IMG/VR virus record: IMGVR_UViG_3300042555_000343 | Coordinates: 1-35,307 of that record | Direction: 5' to 3' (one strand) | DNA length: 35,307 nucleotides | DNA from: a virus | Shown: piece after piece, positions 7,591 to 15,186 of the stretch | How positions within the stretch are numbered: the first letter of the stretch is position 1 | Layout of the letters: each line of letters begins with the position of its first letter | Translations under genes and position numbers: made by a program | Notes under the pieces: generated by a model | Databases searched by the model: none | What the model was told of the DNA's origin: nothing | Seen by the model: only the letters and a program-made list of their open reading frames with translations

Positions 7591-10236
7591 ATGGCAGTTT
7601 ATGAAATTGATGGAAAGAGGTATCAAACTGATACTCCTTTAACTGATGCCGAACTAGAAGAGTTATCTGGAAAGACAACTCCTTCTACTAGTGCTGTGAC
7701 TGCTGAAGCCGCACGAAGAGGTATTGCAACTACTGTTGGCACTGTTTCAGGTCTATCAAATGTCCTTTTTTCTGCTTTGGAAAGAGCAGGAGTTAACCCT
7801 TTAACTTTGGGCATGAGAGCTTCTGGTGGCACTGTTGCCCCAGCACCGACAACTGGTGGTGTTGTTGAGACATTTAGAACAGCTCGTGAACCTGTTTTGC
7901 AAGGGACTATGCAAGCCCTTGGGACTACTGGAGTGCAACCACAAACTGGTATGCAGAAGATTCTTGCTCAAGGAACAGAGGCTGTTACATCACCAGAAAG
8001 CTATCTATTCCCTGCATTGGCAGCCACTAGACGTATGGGTATGTTTGGTCAAAGCATATTCCGTCCTGCTGAACAACAGGTAATTGGCTCTGCCGCTGAA
8101 GCTGGTGGCATGGCAGGTGAGTATGCTGGCGAGAAATTAGGCTCTGCTACCACTGGTAGAGTGGTTGGTAGTATTGCAGGTGGTGCAGGTGGTGCTTATG
8201 GCTTGGGAACTACCCTTAAAACAGTACCTTTAGCTGGCAAAGGCTTTGATGTTGCTAAAGCTCAATGGGACAAGGTTCGTGGAACTGTTCCTGAAGATGA
8301 ATTGCTAAAAGATGTAGACAACCGCATCAGCAATATCTTTATTGCCGCAGGTGCTGCCGATCCTACTGTTTTGGATACCATCACTAAAGCCGCTAAAGCA
8401 CAGCAAAGTCTTTCTTTGAAGACTCCTGGCGGTACACCAGTACAGATGCCAATTAGCTCTCTGTTGGCAGACAATCCTGTTGTCAATCAATTGATTCAAA
8501 GCCTTTCTGCTAAAGACCCTGTATTCAGAGCGCAGTATGGCAATCAATTTGAGCAAGCTAAACAGGCTCTAAATGCTAGTCAGATTCGTTTGTTTGGAGA
8601 CCCATCAAAGGTAAGTGTTAATGTTTCTCCGCTTAATTTGGCTAAACCACAAGCCCGTAGAACTCGCACTATTGATGAACAGATTGCAGATACTTTTAAG
8701 GATGCAACTCTTGATCCCAATACTTTTGGTCAACGGGTTTCTGCGCTTGTTGCCGCCAAAGAAGATGCTGCTTATAAGACTGTCAAACCTCTTTATACAG
8801 AAGCCTTTGATATTGCCAAGCAAAAGAATGTTGAATTACCTGCCAACTCTGTTGATGACATATATAACTTTGTTGCTGGTGAGCAAGCATCTGACATCTT
8901 TAAGACATTCCCGTCTATCTACAATCGTGTTCGTGCAAAATTCCGTCCTACAGAAGTAGAGCCTAGCCCTATTCTTACCGCAGAAGGTCGTCCAATGACC
9001 GAGGGTGGAATTAAGTTTACTGCCGCTACAGTAGAGGATTTGGACTCGTTAAAGCGTGAAATCAACAAACAATTGCGTAAAACGAGCGAACCCGCTGATA
9101 TTCGATTGCTCTCCGAGTTAAAAGCTCGTGTTGGTGGTCATATCGATAGCCTAGACCCTGACTTTGTTTCGGCTTATCGCAATGCTGATGCTTCTTACTT
9201 CCAAAAGGTTGGTTTGCCATTCAATTCTGAGACTTTAAGGTCTGTTGATCGAAAGAAGTTTGTTGAACAAATTGTTCCTGCAATCATTGGTAATAAGTCC
9301 AATGTTGATGACTTTATCAGGGCTACTGGTGAAGATGGTGTTCGTGTGGCAAGGGATGCGTTCTACGATAGTTTTAGTCGTGCCGCACTCAAGAATGACG
9401 TTATAGACCCTAAAGCGGCCAACAAGTGGCTTACAAAGAACCAAGGTGGTATCTCTTTAGTGCCAGGCTTGGAGGATGAACTCCGTACTGCATCAAATAA
9501 TGTAACGGCTCTTATTGCTGAACGAAATCGCTTAGATGCCGCATTTAAGAAGGCTGCTGGAGATCAAATTGTGAGTTCTGGTGGTTTCAGTAGTCCACAA
9601 GATTTAGTCTCCAAGATGTATGGTGATGTGAACTTTACCAACAAGTTTATGAAGCAGTATGGAGCGAATAAGGATGCAGTGAATGCGGCTCGTTCCTTCA
9701 TGTTGGATGACATTGTTCGTTCTGGTGATCCAATTGGAATGCTGAATGACAGGACAAAAGCCGCTGTGTTTAACAGAGTGTTTGGGCCAACTTATGCTCA
9801 GAAGATTCAAGACTTTGCTTTAGTATCTGACAGGCTCAATAAAGACCTAACAAATGTGCCTTTCAAGGTTGAAACAGTACCTAAGACACCTTTTGAGAGC
9901 GTTGTTGGTATCCCTCCAGAACAAGTTATTTCTAGATTCACCAATCCTGTTTCTGGTAATTTCTACGCTATCAGTTCACTTATGAGTAAGTTCTGGGCAA
10001 ATAAGGCATCGGCTTTGACAGAAGAGAAGTTAAAGGCTTTGCTGTTAAACCCAACTGATGCTGTAAAAGTATTCTCAGCACTCCAACAAAAGAATGGTAC
10101 TTTTGACCAAAGTAAAATTCAAGAAGCCATCCGTGTTGGTAAAAAGTTTGGCATTGATTGGGGTCGTGATGCGATTCAAGATATTACAACTGGTGCTGCT
10201 CGTGGTGGTGTTGAATCAATGACCGAAGAGCAATGA
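7591..10236 (+). CDS. Large internal virion / DNA-ejection protein C
   Basis: An 881-residue protein, the second largest here. It opens with MAVYEIDGKRYQTDTPLTDA, a short DNA-circulation-like N-terminal motif. Residues 50-215 hold Gly/Ala-rich, membrane-active-looking helices (GSIAGGAGGAYGLG). From about 230 it is a long alternation of amphipathic helices. I found no clear lytic transglycosylase motif. Position and composition suit the largest ejection protein (P22 gp16 / T7 gp16 functional class). The gene overlaps a tiny membrane-protein gene by ATGA. Confidence 0.75.
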   Translation: MAVYEIDGKRYQTDTPLTDAELEELSGKTTPSTSAVTAEAARRGIATTVGTVSGLSNVLFSALERAGVNPLTLGMRASGGTVAPAPTTGGVVETFRTAREPVLQGTMQALGTTGVQPQTGMQKILAQGTEAVTSPESYLFPALAATRRMGMFGQSIFRPAEQQVIGSAAEAGGMAGEYAGEKLGSATTGRVVGSIAGGAGGAYGLGTTLKTVPLAGKGFDVAKAQWDKVRGTVPEDELLKDVDNRISNIFIAAGAADPTVLDTITKAAKAQQSLSLKTPGGTPVQMPISSLLADNPVVNQLIQSLSAKDPVFRAQYGNQFEQAKQALNASQIRLFGDPSKVSVNVSPLNLAKPQARRTRTIDEQIADTFKDATLDPNTFGQRVSALVAAKEDAAYKTVKPLYTEAFDIAKQKNVELPANSVDDIYNFVAGEQASDIFKTFPSIYNRVRAKFRPTEVEPSPILTAEGRPMTEGGIKFTAATVEDLDSLKREINKQLRKTSEPADIRLLSELKARVGGHIDSLDPDFVSAYRNADASYFQKVGLPFNSETLRSVDRKKFVEQIVPAIIGNKSNVDDFIRATGEDGVRVARDAFYDSFSRAALKNDVIDPKAANKWLTKNQGGISLVPGLEDELRTASNNVTALIAERNRLDAAFKKAAGDQIVSSGGFSSPQDLVSKMYGDVNFTNKFMKQYGANKDAVNAARSFMLDDIVRSGDPIGMLNDRTKAAVFNRVFGPTYAQKIQDFALVSDRLNKDLTNVPFKVETVPKTPFESVVGIPPEQVISRFTNPVSGNFYAISSLMSKFWANKASALTEEKLKALLLNPTDAVKVFSALQQKNGTFDQSKIQEAIRVGKKFGIDWGRDAIQDITTGAARGGVESMTEEQ

Positions 10237-10322
10237 AAGATTGGACTATAGCAATTGCCGTAGTCCTTCTTCTTTGTTTTGTAATTTTTTGTAGTTATAT
10301 TGTTTTTTGGGCATTCCCGTGA
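10233..10322 (+). CDS. Tiny single-span membrane protein (29 aa)
   Basis: A 29-residue protein starting MKDWTIAIAVV. Residues 5-26 are one continuous hydrophobic helix (Val, Leu, Ile, Phe, two Cys), and it ends WAFP. Its ATG overlaps the stop of the large ejection protein, and its stop overlaps the next start, so it is translationally locked into the operon. Candidates are a holin/antiholin helper or an inner-membrane adaptor for the ejection proteins. Too short for family recognition. Confidence 0.6.
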   Translation: MKDWTIAIAVVLLLCFVIFCSYIVFWAFP

Positions 10323-10453
10323 TCGCCTTACTTTTGGCGGCAACCATAGAATACCGATGTATTAAATGGACTTGGACAGGCGATGTTTACAACCGAAGGG
10401 TTGTTTGCCTGAAGTGGGAGAGAAAGAATGATCGATCCGATAAGCGCACTTAA
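10319..10453 (+). CDS. Small phage protein, GTG start (44 aa)
   Basis: A 44-residue protein starting at GTG in a GTGA overlap with the previous stop. It reads IALLLAATIEYRCIKWTWTG, then DVYNRRVVCLKWERK, a pattern I remember from small proteins in many phages. It has a short hydrophobic N-terminus, two Cys and a Trp-rich middle with basic residues at the end, and could be a membrane-edge protein. It runs 26 bases into the next gene. Function unknown. Confidence 0.6.
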   Translation: MIALLLAATIEYRCIKWTWTGDVYNRRVVCLKWERKNDRSDKRT

Positions 10454-10922
10454 TGGCCTACAGAGCGCCATTTCGATGGTTAAGAAGGCTAGTAAGGTAG
10501 CCACAGAATTAGGTTCTCTTGCCCCCATGATTGGCAAGATGTTTGATGCAAAGAGCCAGGCAACGAAGGCTATGCTTCAAGCAAAGAGGGAGAAGAAAGG
10601 CTCGAACATGGGTGCTGCTCTACAGATTGAGATGGCACTAGAGCAAGCCAGAGCCTTTGAGGAAGAGTTAAAGATGTTGTTCATGCAGACAGGCAAGATT
10701 GATGTCTGGAACAAGATCAAAGCCCGTCAAGCAGAGATGGACTTGGAGGATGCCAAAGAGATTAGTGCCTTGAAGAAAGCTGAGAAGGAAGCCAAGGCTA
10801 AAGACGAGGAAATGCAAGAGATAGCCATGATTGTTGGTGGTATTGCTTTTGTTCTACTTCTAGTCTTTATTGGTATAAATGAGTTGATGAGCTTATGTCC
10901 AAAGGGCGGTTGTGGTAGATGA
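10428..10922 (+). CDS. Helical protein with C-terminal membrane segment
   Basis: A 164-residue protein. Residues 1-130 are almost entirely charged helix, with a coiled-coil-like stretch at 100-130 (EISALKKAEKEAKAKDEEMQ). One hydrophobic span lies at about 133-155, followed by a short Cys-containing tail (LCPKGGCGR). The upstream GGGAGAG is a good ribosome site. It precedes the lysis cassette by about 1 kb. A membrane-anchored lysis regulator or DNA-entry factor is plausible; no family recognised. Confidence 0.72.
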   Translation: MIDPISALNGLQSAISMVKKASKVATELGSLAPMIGKMFDAKSQATKAMLQAKREKKGSNMGAALQIEMALEQARAFEEELKMLFMQTGKIDVWNKIKARQAEMDLEDAKEISALKKAEKEAKAKDEEMQEIAMIVGGIAFVLLLVFIGINELMSLCPKGGCGR

Positions 10923-11068
10923 ACGAGTACCAGAAGCAATTCGACTTGTTTTGCAGGGTGTTCTGCTATGGGTGTATTGCTTGGTGGTTTCTAGGATTCT
11001 TGAGGTTCTTGCCTGATGACTTGTCTAACAAGATTGTTAACCTTTTACTTGGAAAGATTGGGTTATGA
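10919..11068 (+). CDS. Small hydrophobic protein (49 aa)
   Basis: A 49-residue protein, MNEYQKQFDLFCRVFCYGCI and onward, with a Trp/Phe-rich hydrophobic stretch at about 11-32 and three Cys at 12, 16 and 19. Start and stop each overlap the neighbours by ATGA, so expression is coupled. It probably associates with the membrane. No family recognised. Being among single-span proteins just before the spanins suggests a lysis-timing role, which is inference. Confidence 0.62.
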   Translation: MNEYQKQFDLFCRVFCYGCIAWWFLGFLRFLPDDLSNKIVNLLLGKIGL

Positions 11069-11235
11069 AAATTACCACTTATCAAGAGAACGCAAAGATG
11101 TTATGGGAGGCTCATAGAGTGATCCACCAACAGAATATGCAAAGGTTGGCAGAACTCAATCGTCAATGCCAAGAGCAACAAAAAGCCAAAGAGATCAAGA
11201 CTCAATGGGTCAAGGCTGTGGATGTGATGGCATGA
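11065..11235 (+). CDS. Small helical protein (56 aa), unknown
   Basis: A 56-residue, Gln/Lys/Glu-rich protein (MKITTYQENAKMLWEAHRVI then a Gln-rich helix) that should fold as one or two amphipathic helices. It has no membrane segment and one Cys. ATGA overlaps on both sides tie it to the lysis-proximal operon. Function unknown. Confidence 0.6.
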   Translation: MKITTYQENAKMLWEAHRVIHQQNMQRLAELNRQCQEQQKAKEIKTQWVKAVDVMA

Positions 11236-11438
11236 GATATATCTTTTTGATATCAGTATTGTTCTTGGCTGGATGTGAAGACAGATACAGGTACTTCTGC
11301 CAAAATCCTGAGAACTTTGTTCATCCTAATTGCCAGAAGCCTAAGTGCTTGTTTACCCAGACTTGCCCTGAGTATTTAGTAGCCCCTATTCTTGAAAAAA
11401 AGGTTAACGATGTCCAAGAACCAAAGACCAACAATTGA
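11232..11438 (+). CDS. Small phage lipoprotein
   Basis: A 68-residue protein. MRYIFLISVLFLAGC is a clear lipoprotein signal with lipobox LAGC, so Cys15 would be lipidated after cleavage by signal peptidase II. The mature part begins CEDRYRYFCQNPENF and has further Cys in a regular pattern (Pro-Cys-rich), as in a recurrent family of phage lipoproteins. The start was placed at the ATG overlapping the previous stop, because an upstream ATG at 11166 would bury the signal peptide. Possible roles are an outer-membrane spanin-like component or superinfection exclusion. Confidence 0.75.
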   Translation: MRYIFLISVLFLAGCEDRYRYFCQNPENFVHPNCQKPKCLFTQTCPEYLVAPILEKKVNDVQEPKTNN

Positions 11439-11886
11439 AGAAGTAGAAACCTATGTATGGGGCTTTGTGGTCGTTATGGTCACATTGATTCTTTGCTTTA
11501 TTGTTATTGCTTTGCTCTACTCTGTTACTTTTGTGACTCAGCCTATCAAGAGTATGGCCCCGATAGATATGGCTTACACCAAGATGCTGAACGACATTGT
11601 TTTGCTGATTGTGGGTGGCATCGGTGGAGTTATCGGTAAGAAGGGTGTAGGAACGGCTTTAAACGCCATCCAAGGCACTCCAACACCGCCTCCAACACCC
11701 GTATCGACTCCTGTGGCTTCTAATACTTGGACATCAACAGGATCAGCACCTAACTGGTTGAACTTCAAGAATCCTGATTTAGATGAGTCATGGACACCTC
11801 CTCCTCCACCGACTACACCACCTGATTTGCTAGAAGCAGACCATGAGCGTGAGCAGTTGGCTATGGCTCGTAAAGAGGCTCAATAA
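11410..11886 (+). CDS. Two-span membrane protein with Pro-rich tail, holin candidate
   Basis: A 158-residue protein. Hydrophobic segments at about 15-43 (VWGFVVVMVTLILCFIVIAL) and about 62-78 (IVLLIVGGIGGVIG) are separated by a short loop. The C-terminal half is Pro/Thr-rich (PTPPPTPVSTP; PPPPPTTPP) and charged at the end. I chose ATG 11410 with AAAGG upstream. It sits immediately before Rz, Rz1 and the endolysin, the usual place for a holin. The long soluble tail is unusual for a holin, so this is a candidate only. Confidence 0.65.
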   Translation: MSKNQRPTIEEVETYVWGFVVVMVTLILCFIVIALLYSVTFVTQPIKSMAPIDMAYTKMLNDIVLLIVGGIGGVIGKKGVGTALNAIQGTPTPPPTPVSTPVASNTWTSTGSAPNWLNFKNPDLDESWTPPPPPTTPPDLLEADHEREQLAMARKEAQ

Positions 11887-12386
11887 TGTTTGGCATACCA
11901 TTACCTTGGGTTTTGGTGGTTCTTTGTATAACCTTGTTTGGAACTTACAGAGGTGGATACCACTTTGGTTGGTCAGACAGAGATAAAGAAATGCAGATTG
12001 AGATTGCTCGCAAGAATGAGGAATCTCGTCAGACTGAACAGAAACTTAACGAACAATTAAACGCTACTGCTGGTAAACTTTTGGAGGTTAACGATGTTGT
12101 CAACAAAAAACAAAGTGCTTTGGATGCTGCCATTCGTGCTGGTAGGGTGCGCCTCCCCTCCCCAAGTTGTGTACAAGCCCCCACAAGTACCCCCGTTGCC
12201 CCCACAGATACAAAAGCAACCAGTGAACCTGACAGACCGACTGACACAGCTTCTGATGCCGACAGAGCAACCCTCCAAGCCATCGCAGAAATAGTGGCAC
12301 AGGGAGATCGGAATACTGCTGCACTCAATGCTTGCATAGAGTCGTATGAAAATGTAAGGAATCTTCTAAATGACAATAAACGCTGA
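11886..12386 (+). CDS. Rz-like i-spanin
   Basis: A 166-residue protein with an N-terminal membrane anchor (about 5-21, PLPWVLVVLCITLFG) followed by a long periplasmic coiled coil (30-85, rich in Glu, Gln and Lys). This is the standard layout of inner-membrane spanins (Rz), which join the outer-membrane partner to fuse envelope layers at lysis. A second reading frame, coding for a lipoprotein, lies wholly inside it. Its 3' end overlaps the endolysin start by 17 bases. Confidence 0.82.
   Translation: MFGIPLPWVLVVLCITLFGTYRGGYHFGWSDRDKEMQIEIARKNEESRQTEQKLNEQLNATAGKLLEVNDVVNKKQSALDAAIRAGRVRLPSPSCVQAPTSTPVAPTDTKATSEPDRPTDTASDADRATLQAIAEIVAQGDRNTAALNACIESYENVRNLLNDNKR
12094..12294 (+). CDS. Rz1-like o-spanin lipoprotein nested in Rz
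   Basis: A 66-residue protein encoded in the +1 frame entirely within the Rz gene. It begins MLSTKNKVLWMLPFVLVGCA: a basic start, hydrophobic core and lipobox LVGC with Cys19. The mature part is Pro-rich (PPQVVYKPPQVPPLPPQIQK), as in lambda-type Rz1. Outer-membrane lipoprotein spanins with this fully embedded architecture pair with the host Rz gene. GGAGG lies at 12084-12088, five bases before the ATG. Confidence 0.85.
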   Translation: MLSTKNKVLWMLPFVLVGCASPPQVVYKPPQVPPLPPQIQKQPVNLTDRLTQLLMPTEQPSKPSQK

Positions 12387-12966
12387 ACAACTTAAACAGC
12401 TTCATATTGGCCCTGAGTGGTTAGATGGTTTAAATGCCACTTTTGAGCGTTTTGACATTATGAATCCCCTTAGAAAAGCGGCTTTCATTGGTCAATGTGG
12501 GCATGAATGTGGGAACTTCAAAATACTTGAAGAAAATTTGATGTATAGGGCAGAGGCTTTACAGAAGTTATGGCCTAGAAGGTTTGATGCTACCAAAGCA
12601 CAGATGTGCGCTCGCAATCCTAAGTTGATTGCCAATACTGTTTACTCTAGTCGAATGGGAAACAGGGATGAGGCTTCTGGTGATGGCTATCGGTTTAGAG
12701 GTCGTGGGTGTATCCAATTGACAGGACACGCCAATTATTACCATGCTGGTCAGGCTTTAGGGGTGGATTTTGTGATGAATCCTGATCTTGTAGCAACTCC
12801 AATGTATGCTGCACTTACTGCGGGATGGTTCTGGGACACCCATAAGCTAAACCAATACGCTGATACCAAAGACTACAAGACCATGACCAAGAAGATCAAT
12901 GGTGGCTTTATTGGTTTGGCAGACAGAGAAAAGCACATTGCCCATGCTCTCTCTGTCCTTGGTTAA
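12370..12966 (+). CDS. Endolysin, GH19 chitinase-like muramidase
   Basis: A 198-residue glycoside hydrolase family 19 lysozyme. FIGQCGHECGNFKILEENL (39-57) holds the catalytic-acid region with Glu46 and a second acidic pair at 54-55. GYRFRGRGCIQLTGHANY, near residue 107, is the diagnostic substrate-cleft block of phage GH19 enzymes. There is no signal peptide, so release depends on a holin. It cleaves peptidoglycan at the end of the cycle and is the last gene of the late + strand block. Its stop overlaps that of the convergent - strand gene by three bases, with no terminator visible between them. Confidence 0.93.
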   Translation: MTINAEQLKQLHIGPEWLDGLNATFERFDIMNPLRKAAFIGQCGHECGNFKILEENLMYRAEALQKLWPRRFDATKAQMCARNPKLIANTVYSSRMGNRDEASGDGYRFRGRGCIQLTGHANYYHAGQALGVDFVMNPDLVATPMYAALTAGWFWDTHKLNQYADTKDYKTMTKKINGGFIGLADREKHIAHALSVLG

Positions 12967-13214
12967 CTTTTCATGTTCCTTACATAAGCAGCAAAGCTAG
13001 ATGCTGTGTCGCCAAATGACTTCATTAAGCTGAACTCATTGGCTACCTCATCTAGAGTCTTGTTGCGTACTGGACAGTTCCTTCCTTGTGTACAGTCATA
13101 AGTGCAACAATCCATACCACTAGATTTGTTTGCTCTTAATATCTGCTTTCCAAGGTTACTGTTTTGTTCAACCATGTTAAAGGCTTCATCTTCCTCTTTT
13201 GTCCATTCAGTCAT
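12963..13214 (-). CDS. Small Cys-motif phage protein
   Basis: An 83-residue acidic protein. Residues 36-50 carry CCTYDCTQGRNCPVR, a cysteine cluster I recognise from small proteins in many phages, where it may bind zinc or simply be structural. It is the last gene of the leftward early block and overlaps its upstream neighbour by ATGA. Function unknown. Confidence 0.75.
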   Translation of the reverse strand: MTEWTKEEDEAFNMVEQNSNLGKQILRANKSSGMDCCTYDCTQGRNCPVRNKTLDEVANEFSLMKSFGDTASSFAAYVRNMKS

Positions 13215-13747
13215 TCTTGCTCCTTGTTAGGCCACTCAGCCCAGACTATTGGCTTGCCGATCAAGTGTTCTTTCTCCATCACCATCGCAACAAACTCCAA
13301 TGGAGACACTTGCACAGGCTCATCCTCTGCTTCTTGCTGTGGTGTGCCAATGCCTACATTCCCAGTTACAGGGTCAATCTTCACTCTGTCATTAGAATAC
13401 ATAGATGCTTCTAAAGCGTATGGCTCATCTTTTGCTTCTAGTTCCTCAATGCGTTTAGCCATGCGCTGTATTTCTTCAACCAAAACAGCTTGCGTGTCCC
13501 AGTCAGGATTGAATTCATTCTCTTCTAGTGCGGCTTTAATGGCGGTGATGGCTCCCCCATGCAATTCATAGCCATCAGTTGATATTCCAGTTTCTTCAAA
13601 CCGCTGGCGCTGTCTGCGTTCAACCAATGATCGATATAGCTTTTCATCCGCTTTTGCCATATCGCTATAAGTGTCTATGTCGTCAATGATGTTCCAGAGT
13701 TTTTCCAACGCCTCCAATGCAAGGCGTAATGCTTCGTCTTTAGTCAT
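13211..13747 (-). CDS. Phage protein with TKDEALRLALEALE N-terminus
   Basis: A 178-residue acidic protein. The start MTKDEALRLALEALEKLW and the later AITAIKAALEE are hallmarks of a widespread group of phage early proteins with no assigned function. Residues 85-105 are helical (EEIQRMAKRIEELEAK). The C-terminal part ends IVWAEWPNKEQE. Its MTKDE opening also matches the next two genes upstream, suggesting a shared N-terminal helix or duplicated start. ATGA overlaps link it to both neighbours. Confidence 0.75.
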   Translation of the reverse strand: MTKDEALRLALEALEKLWNIIDDIDTYSDMAKADEKLYRSLVERRQRQRFEETGISTDGYELHGGAITAIKAALEENEFNPDWDTQAVLVEEIQRMAKRIEELEAKDEPYALEASMYSNDRVKIDPVTGNVGIGTPQQEAEDEPVQVSPLEFVAMVMEKEHLIGKPIVWAEWPNKEQE

Positions 13748-13953
13748 GCTTGTCTCCTTGCTCGGATGGCTTGATCTACACGATTCGAGAGGCCACGATC
13801 AGCGCCAAGTAGTGCAATCCCTGCCCAATAAGCACAAGCCTCACGCTCATGCTGTGTTACTAGCCTGGCAAAGCGTAATAAACCTTCCTCATCAAACTTC
13901 AAACCATGAATGGTATTTTCTATAGCCAAGTTAATGATTTCATCTTTGGTCAT
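13744..13953 (-). CDS. MTKDEIINLA-family early protein, paralogue 1
   Basis: A 69-residue protein, MTKDEIINLAIENTIHGLKF and onward, with a conserved ARLVTQHEREAC block. The first 35 residues closely match the + strand protein at 20551-20733, and the opening plus the LVxQHExEAC block also match its upstream neighbour. The pattern is a small helical protein, possibly a regulator. It is ATGA-coupled on both sides. Function unknown. Confidence 0.72.
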   Translation of the reverse strand: MTKDEIINLAIENTIHGLKFDEEGLLRFARLVTQHEREACAYWAGIALLGADRGLSNRVDQAIRARRQA

Positions 13954-14198
13954 GATTGTGCCTTTGTTCTTATGGCTTTGATTGCAGTAGATTCAGGGTC
14001 ATCCAAATTCCATGCAATCTGATCTTCAATCGCTTTAACACACGCTTCAAGCTCATGTTGTGCTACTAATTTGGCAAAGGCTTCAAACCTGTCGTTATGT
14101 CCAGCCGACCACCAATAAGGTGGATTGTTAGGGTCATTACTTACATCCACAGAAAAACCCGCACGTCTAGCCAAGTTAATGATTTCGTCTTTGGTCAT
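13950..14198 (-). CDS. MTKDEIINLA-family early protein, paralogue 2
   Basis: An 82-residue protein starting MTKDEIINLARRAGFSVDVS, with a central NPPYWWSAGHNDRFEAFAKL and then LVAQHELEACVKAIED. I chose ATG 14198 because it overlaps the upstream stop and has AGGTGA before it; a longer form starting at 14234 is less likely. It shares the opening and the QHExEAC block with paralogue 1. Similar proteins are common in phage early regions; function unknown. Confidence 0.72.
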   Translation of the reverse strand: MTKDEIINLARRAGFSVDVSNDPNNPPYWWSAGHNDRFEAFAKLVAQHELEACVKAIEDQIAWNLDDPESTAIKAIRTKAQS

Positions 14199-14353
14199 GT
14201 CTTCACCTGTAAGGATATAGGTATATAGATGCAAGCCTTGTCTTTTGAGTTCTTAGTTCTGACTTGCAATGTAGAGAATACTCTTCTCTTACAGTTAAGA
14301 CACTTGGCATCAGGCTCTTTTGGCTTGCAACCAATTTGGTTTAACACGTTCAT
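14195..14353 (-). CDS. Small CxxC protein (52 aa)
   Basis: A 52-residue protein starting MNVLNQIGCKPKEPDAKCLN, with KCLNCKRR giving one CxxC pair plus Cys at about 9 and 45. ATG 14353 has a near-perfect ribosome site, AAGGAGGGTGAG, and overlaps the upstream stop. The longer frame starting at 14440 runs across the neighbour in another frame and is rejected. It is probably a small zinc-binding protein; function unknown. Confidence 0.7.
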   Translation of the reverse strand: MNVLNQIGCKPKEPDAKCLNCKRRVFSTLQVRTKNSKDKACIYIPISLQVKT

Positions 14354-14529
14354 CTCACCCTCCTTAAAGGAACTTCTTTCTTTTCTGGAGGTGGTGGTGT
14401 CATGTGTTCTGAAGGTGGAGTCCATCCATGTTTTCTCCACAGTGCCTGGACATCAGACCCTGATTCCCACTTGAAATCCTTGGTTGGAATAGAGGGATAA
14501 CTGATCTTTGAATGTGGAGGAAGTGTCAT
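14350..14529 (-). CDS. Small Pro-rich phage protein (59 aa)
   Basis: A 59-residue protein: MTLPPHSKISYPSIPTKDFK, then a segment with ALWRKHGWTPPSEHM, and a PPPPEKK tail. The W-x(2)-HGWTPPSE pattern is familiar from small phage proteins. Start and stop both overlap neighbours by ATGA, which strongly supports the frame. Function unknown. Confidence 0.68.
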   Translation of the reverse strand: MTLPPHSKISYPSIPTKDFKWESGSDVQALWRKHGWTPPSEHMTPPPPEKKEVPLRRVR

Positions 14530-14858
14530 TTTGTCACCTTCATAATTCTTTGTTTTCTACCTGAACGACCATTGCGTGTACCAATAATCTCAATAAATCC
14601 CTTGTCTAACAAAGCACGATAACGAGCTGTTATGGAGGAATATGGGTATTGGGGATACATCTCTAGCACCTGATCAGAAATACACCCCTCTGGGAAGCTC
14701 TTAATGGCCTCATAGACGAGTTGTTCTATCTTGGTGGTGTCAATGGCTTGGGATGCCTCATGGCTCGTTACAGGGTCTTCTTTGCGTACCAACTTAAATG
14801 CTGGTGTACCAAAGAATCTGTCCATTGACTGCTTCATGTTGTTAAAAATATCATTCAT
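14526..14858 (-). CDS. Winged-helix DNA-binding protein
   Basis: A protein of about 110 residues with DPVTSHEASQAI near residue 29, then GCISDQVLEMYPQYPYSSIT, which looks like the recognition part of a winged helix, and a basic wing with RNGRSGRKQR. This DPVTSHEA...GxISDQV...SSxTARYRAL pattern is shared by a phage family often found near replication genes. It could be a replication or transcription regulator. AGGAG six bases before the second ATG (14858) decides the start; ATG 14861 is the alternative. Confidence 0.8.
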   Translation of the reverse strand: MNDIFNNMKQSMDRFFGTPAFKLVRKEDPVTSHEASQAIDTTKIEQLVYEAIKSFPEGCISDQVLEMYPQYPYSSITARYRALLDKGFIEIIGTRNGRSGRKQRIMKVTK

Positions 14859-14949
14859 CATTGACTCCTATTAGGTGAGGCTACTCGCTGCGTCTGTGCT
14901 CATACGACCGATAGATTCCACAGCATCCGCTTTCGCCTCGTAAACTTAC

Positions 14950-15186
14950 TTAAAAAGGCAGGTCTTCGTCTGCAAAACTAGCCTTCTTAGGGGCTTGCTT
15001 GGGTTGGTACTCTTCTTTGGGTGATACTGCTAGACCCATAAATTTGCCTGATTTACCTTCTTTGATCCAAGCAGATAGCCAGTAGTCCTGACCATTTACA
15101 GTTATGTTCCCTTTATAATCGGGATGGTTGCCTGTTTCTTTCTTATCGTTTTTGAACAAAACGCCAGAGTTATCTTTCTTTTCCAT
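14950..15186 (-). CDS. SSB-like protein with acidic DEDLPF tail
   Basis: A 78-residue protein. The core has short beta strands and aromatics (YKGNITVNGQDYWLSAWIKE, then GKFMGLAVSP). The C-terminus DEDLPF closely resembles the DDDIPF tip by which single-stranded DNA-binding proteins recruit partners. It directly follows, and touches, the gene for a single-strand annealing protein. I infer a small phage SSB or annealing cofactor. It is shorter than a canonical SSB OB domain (about 110 residues), so the fold is not certain. Confidence 0.68.
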   Translation of the reverse strand: MEKKDNSGVLFKNDKKETGNHPDYKGNITVNGQDYWLSAWIKEGKSGKFMGLAVSPKEEYQPKQAPKKASFADEDLPF

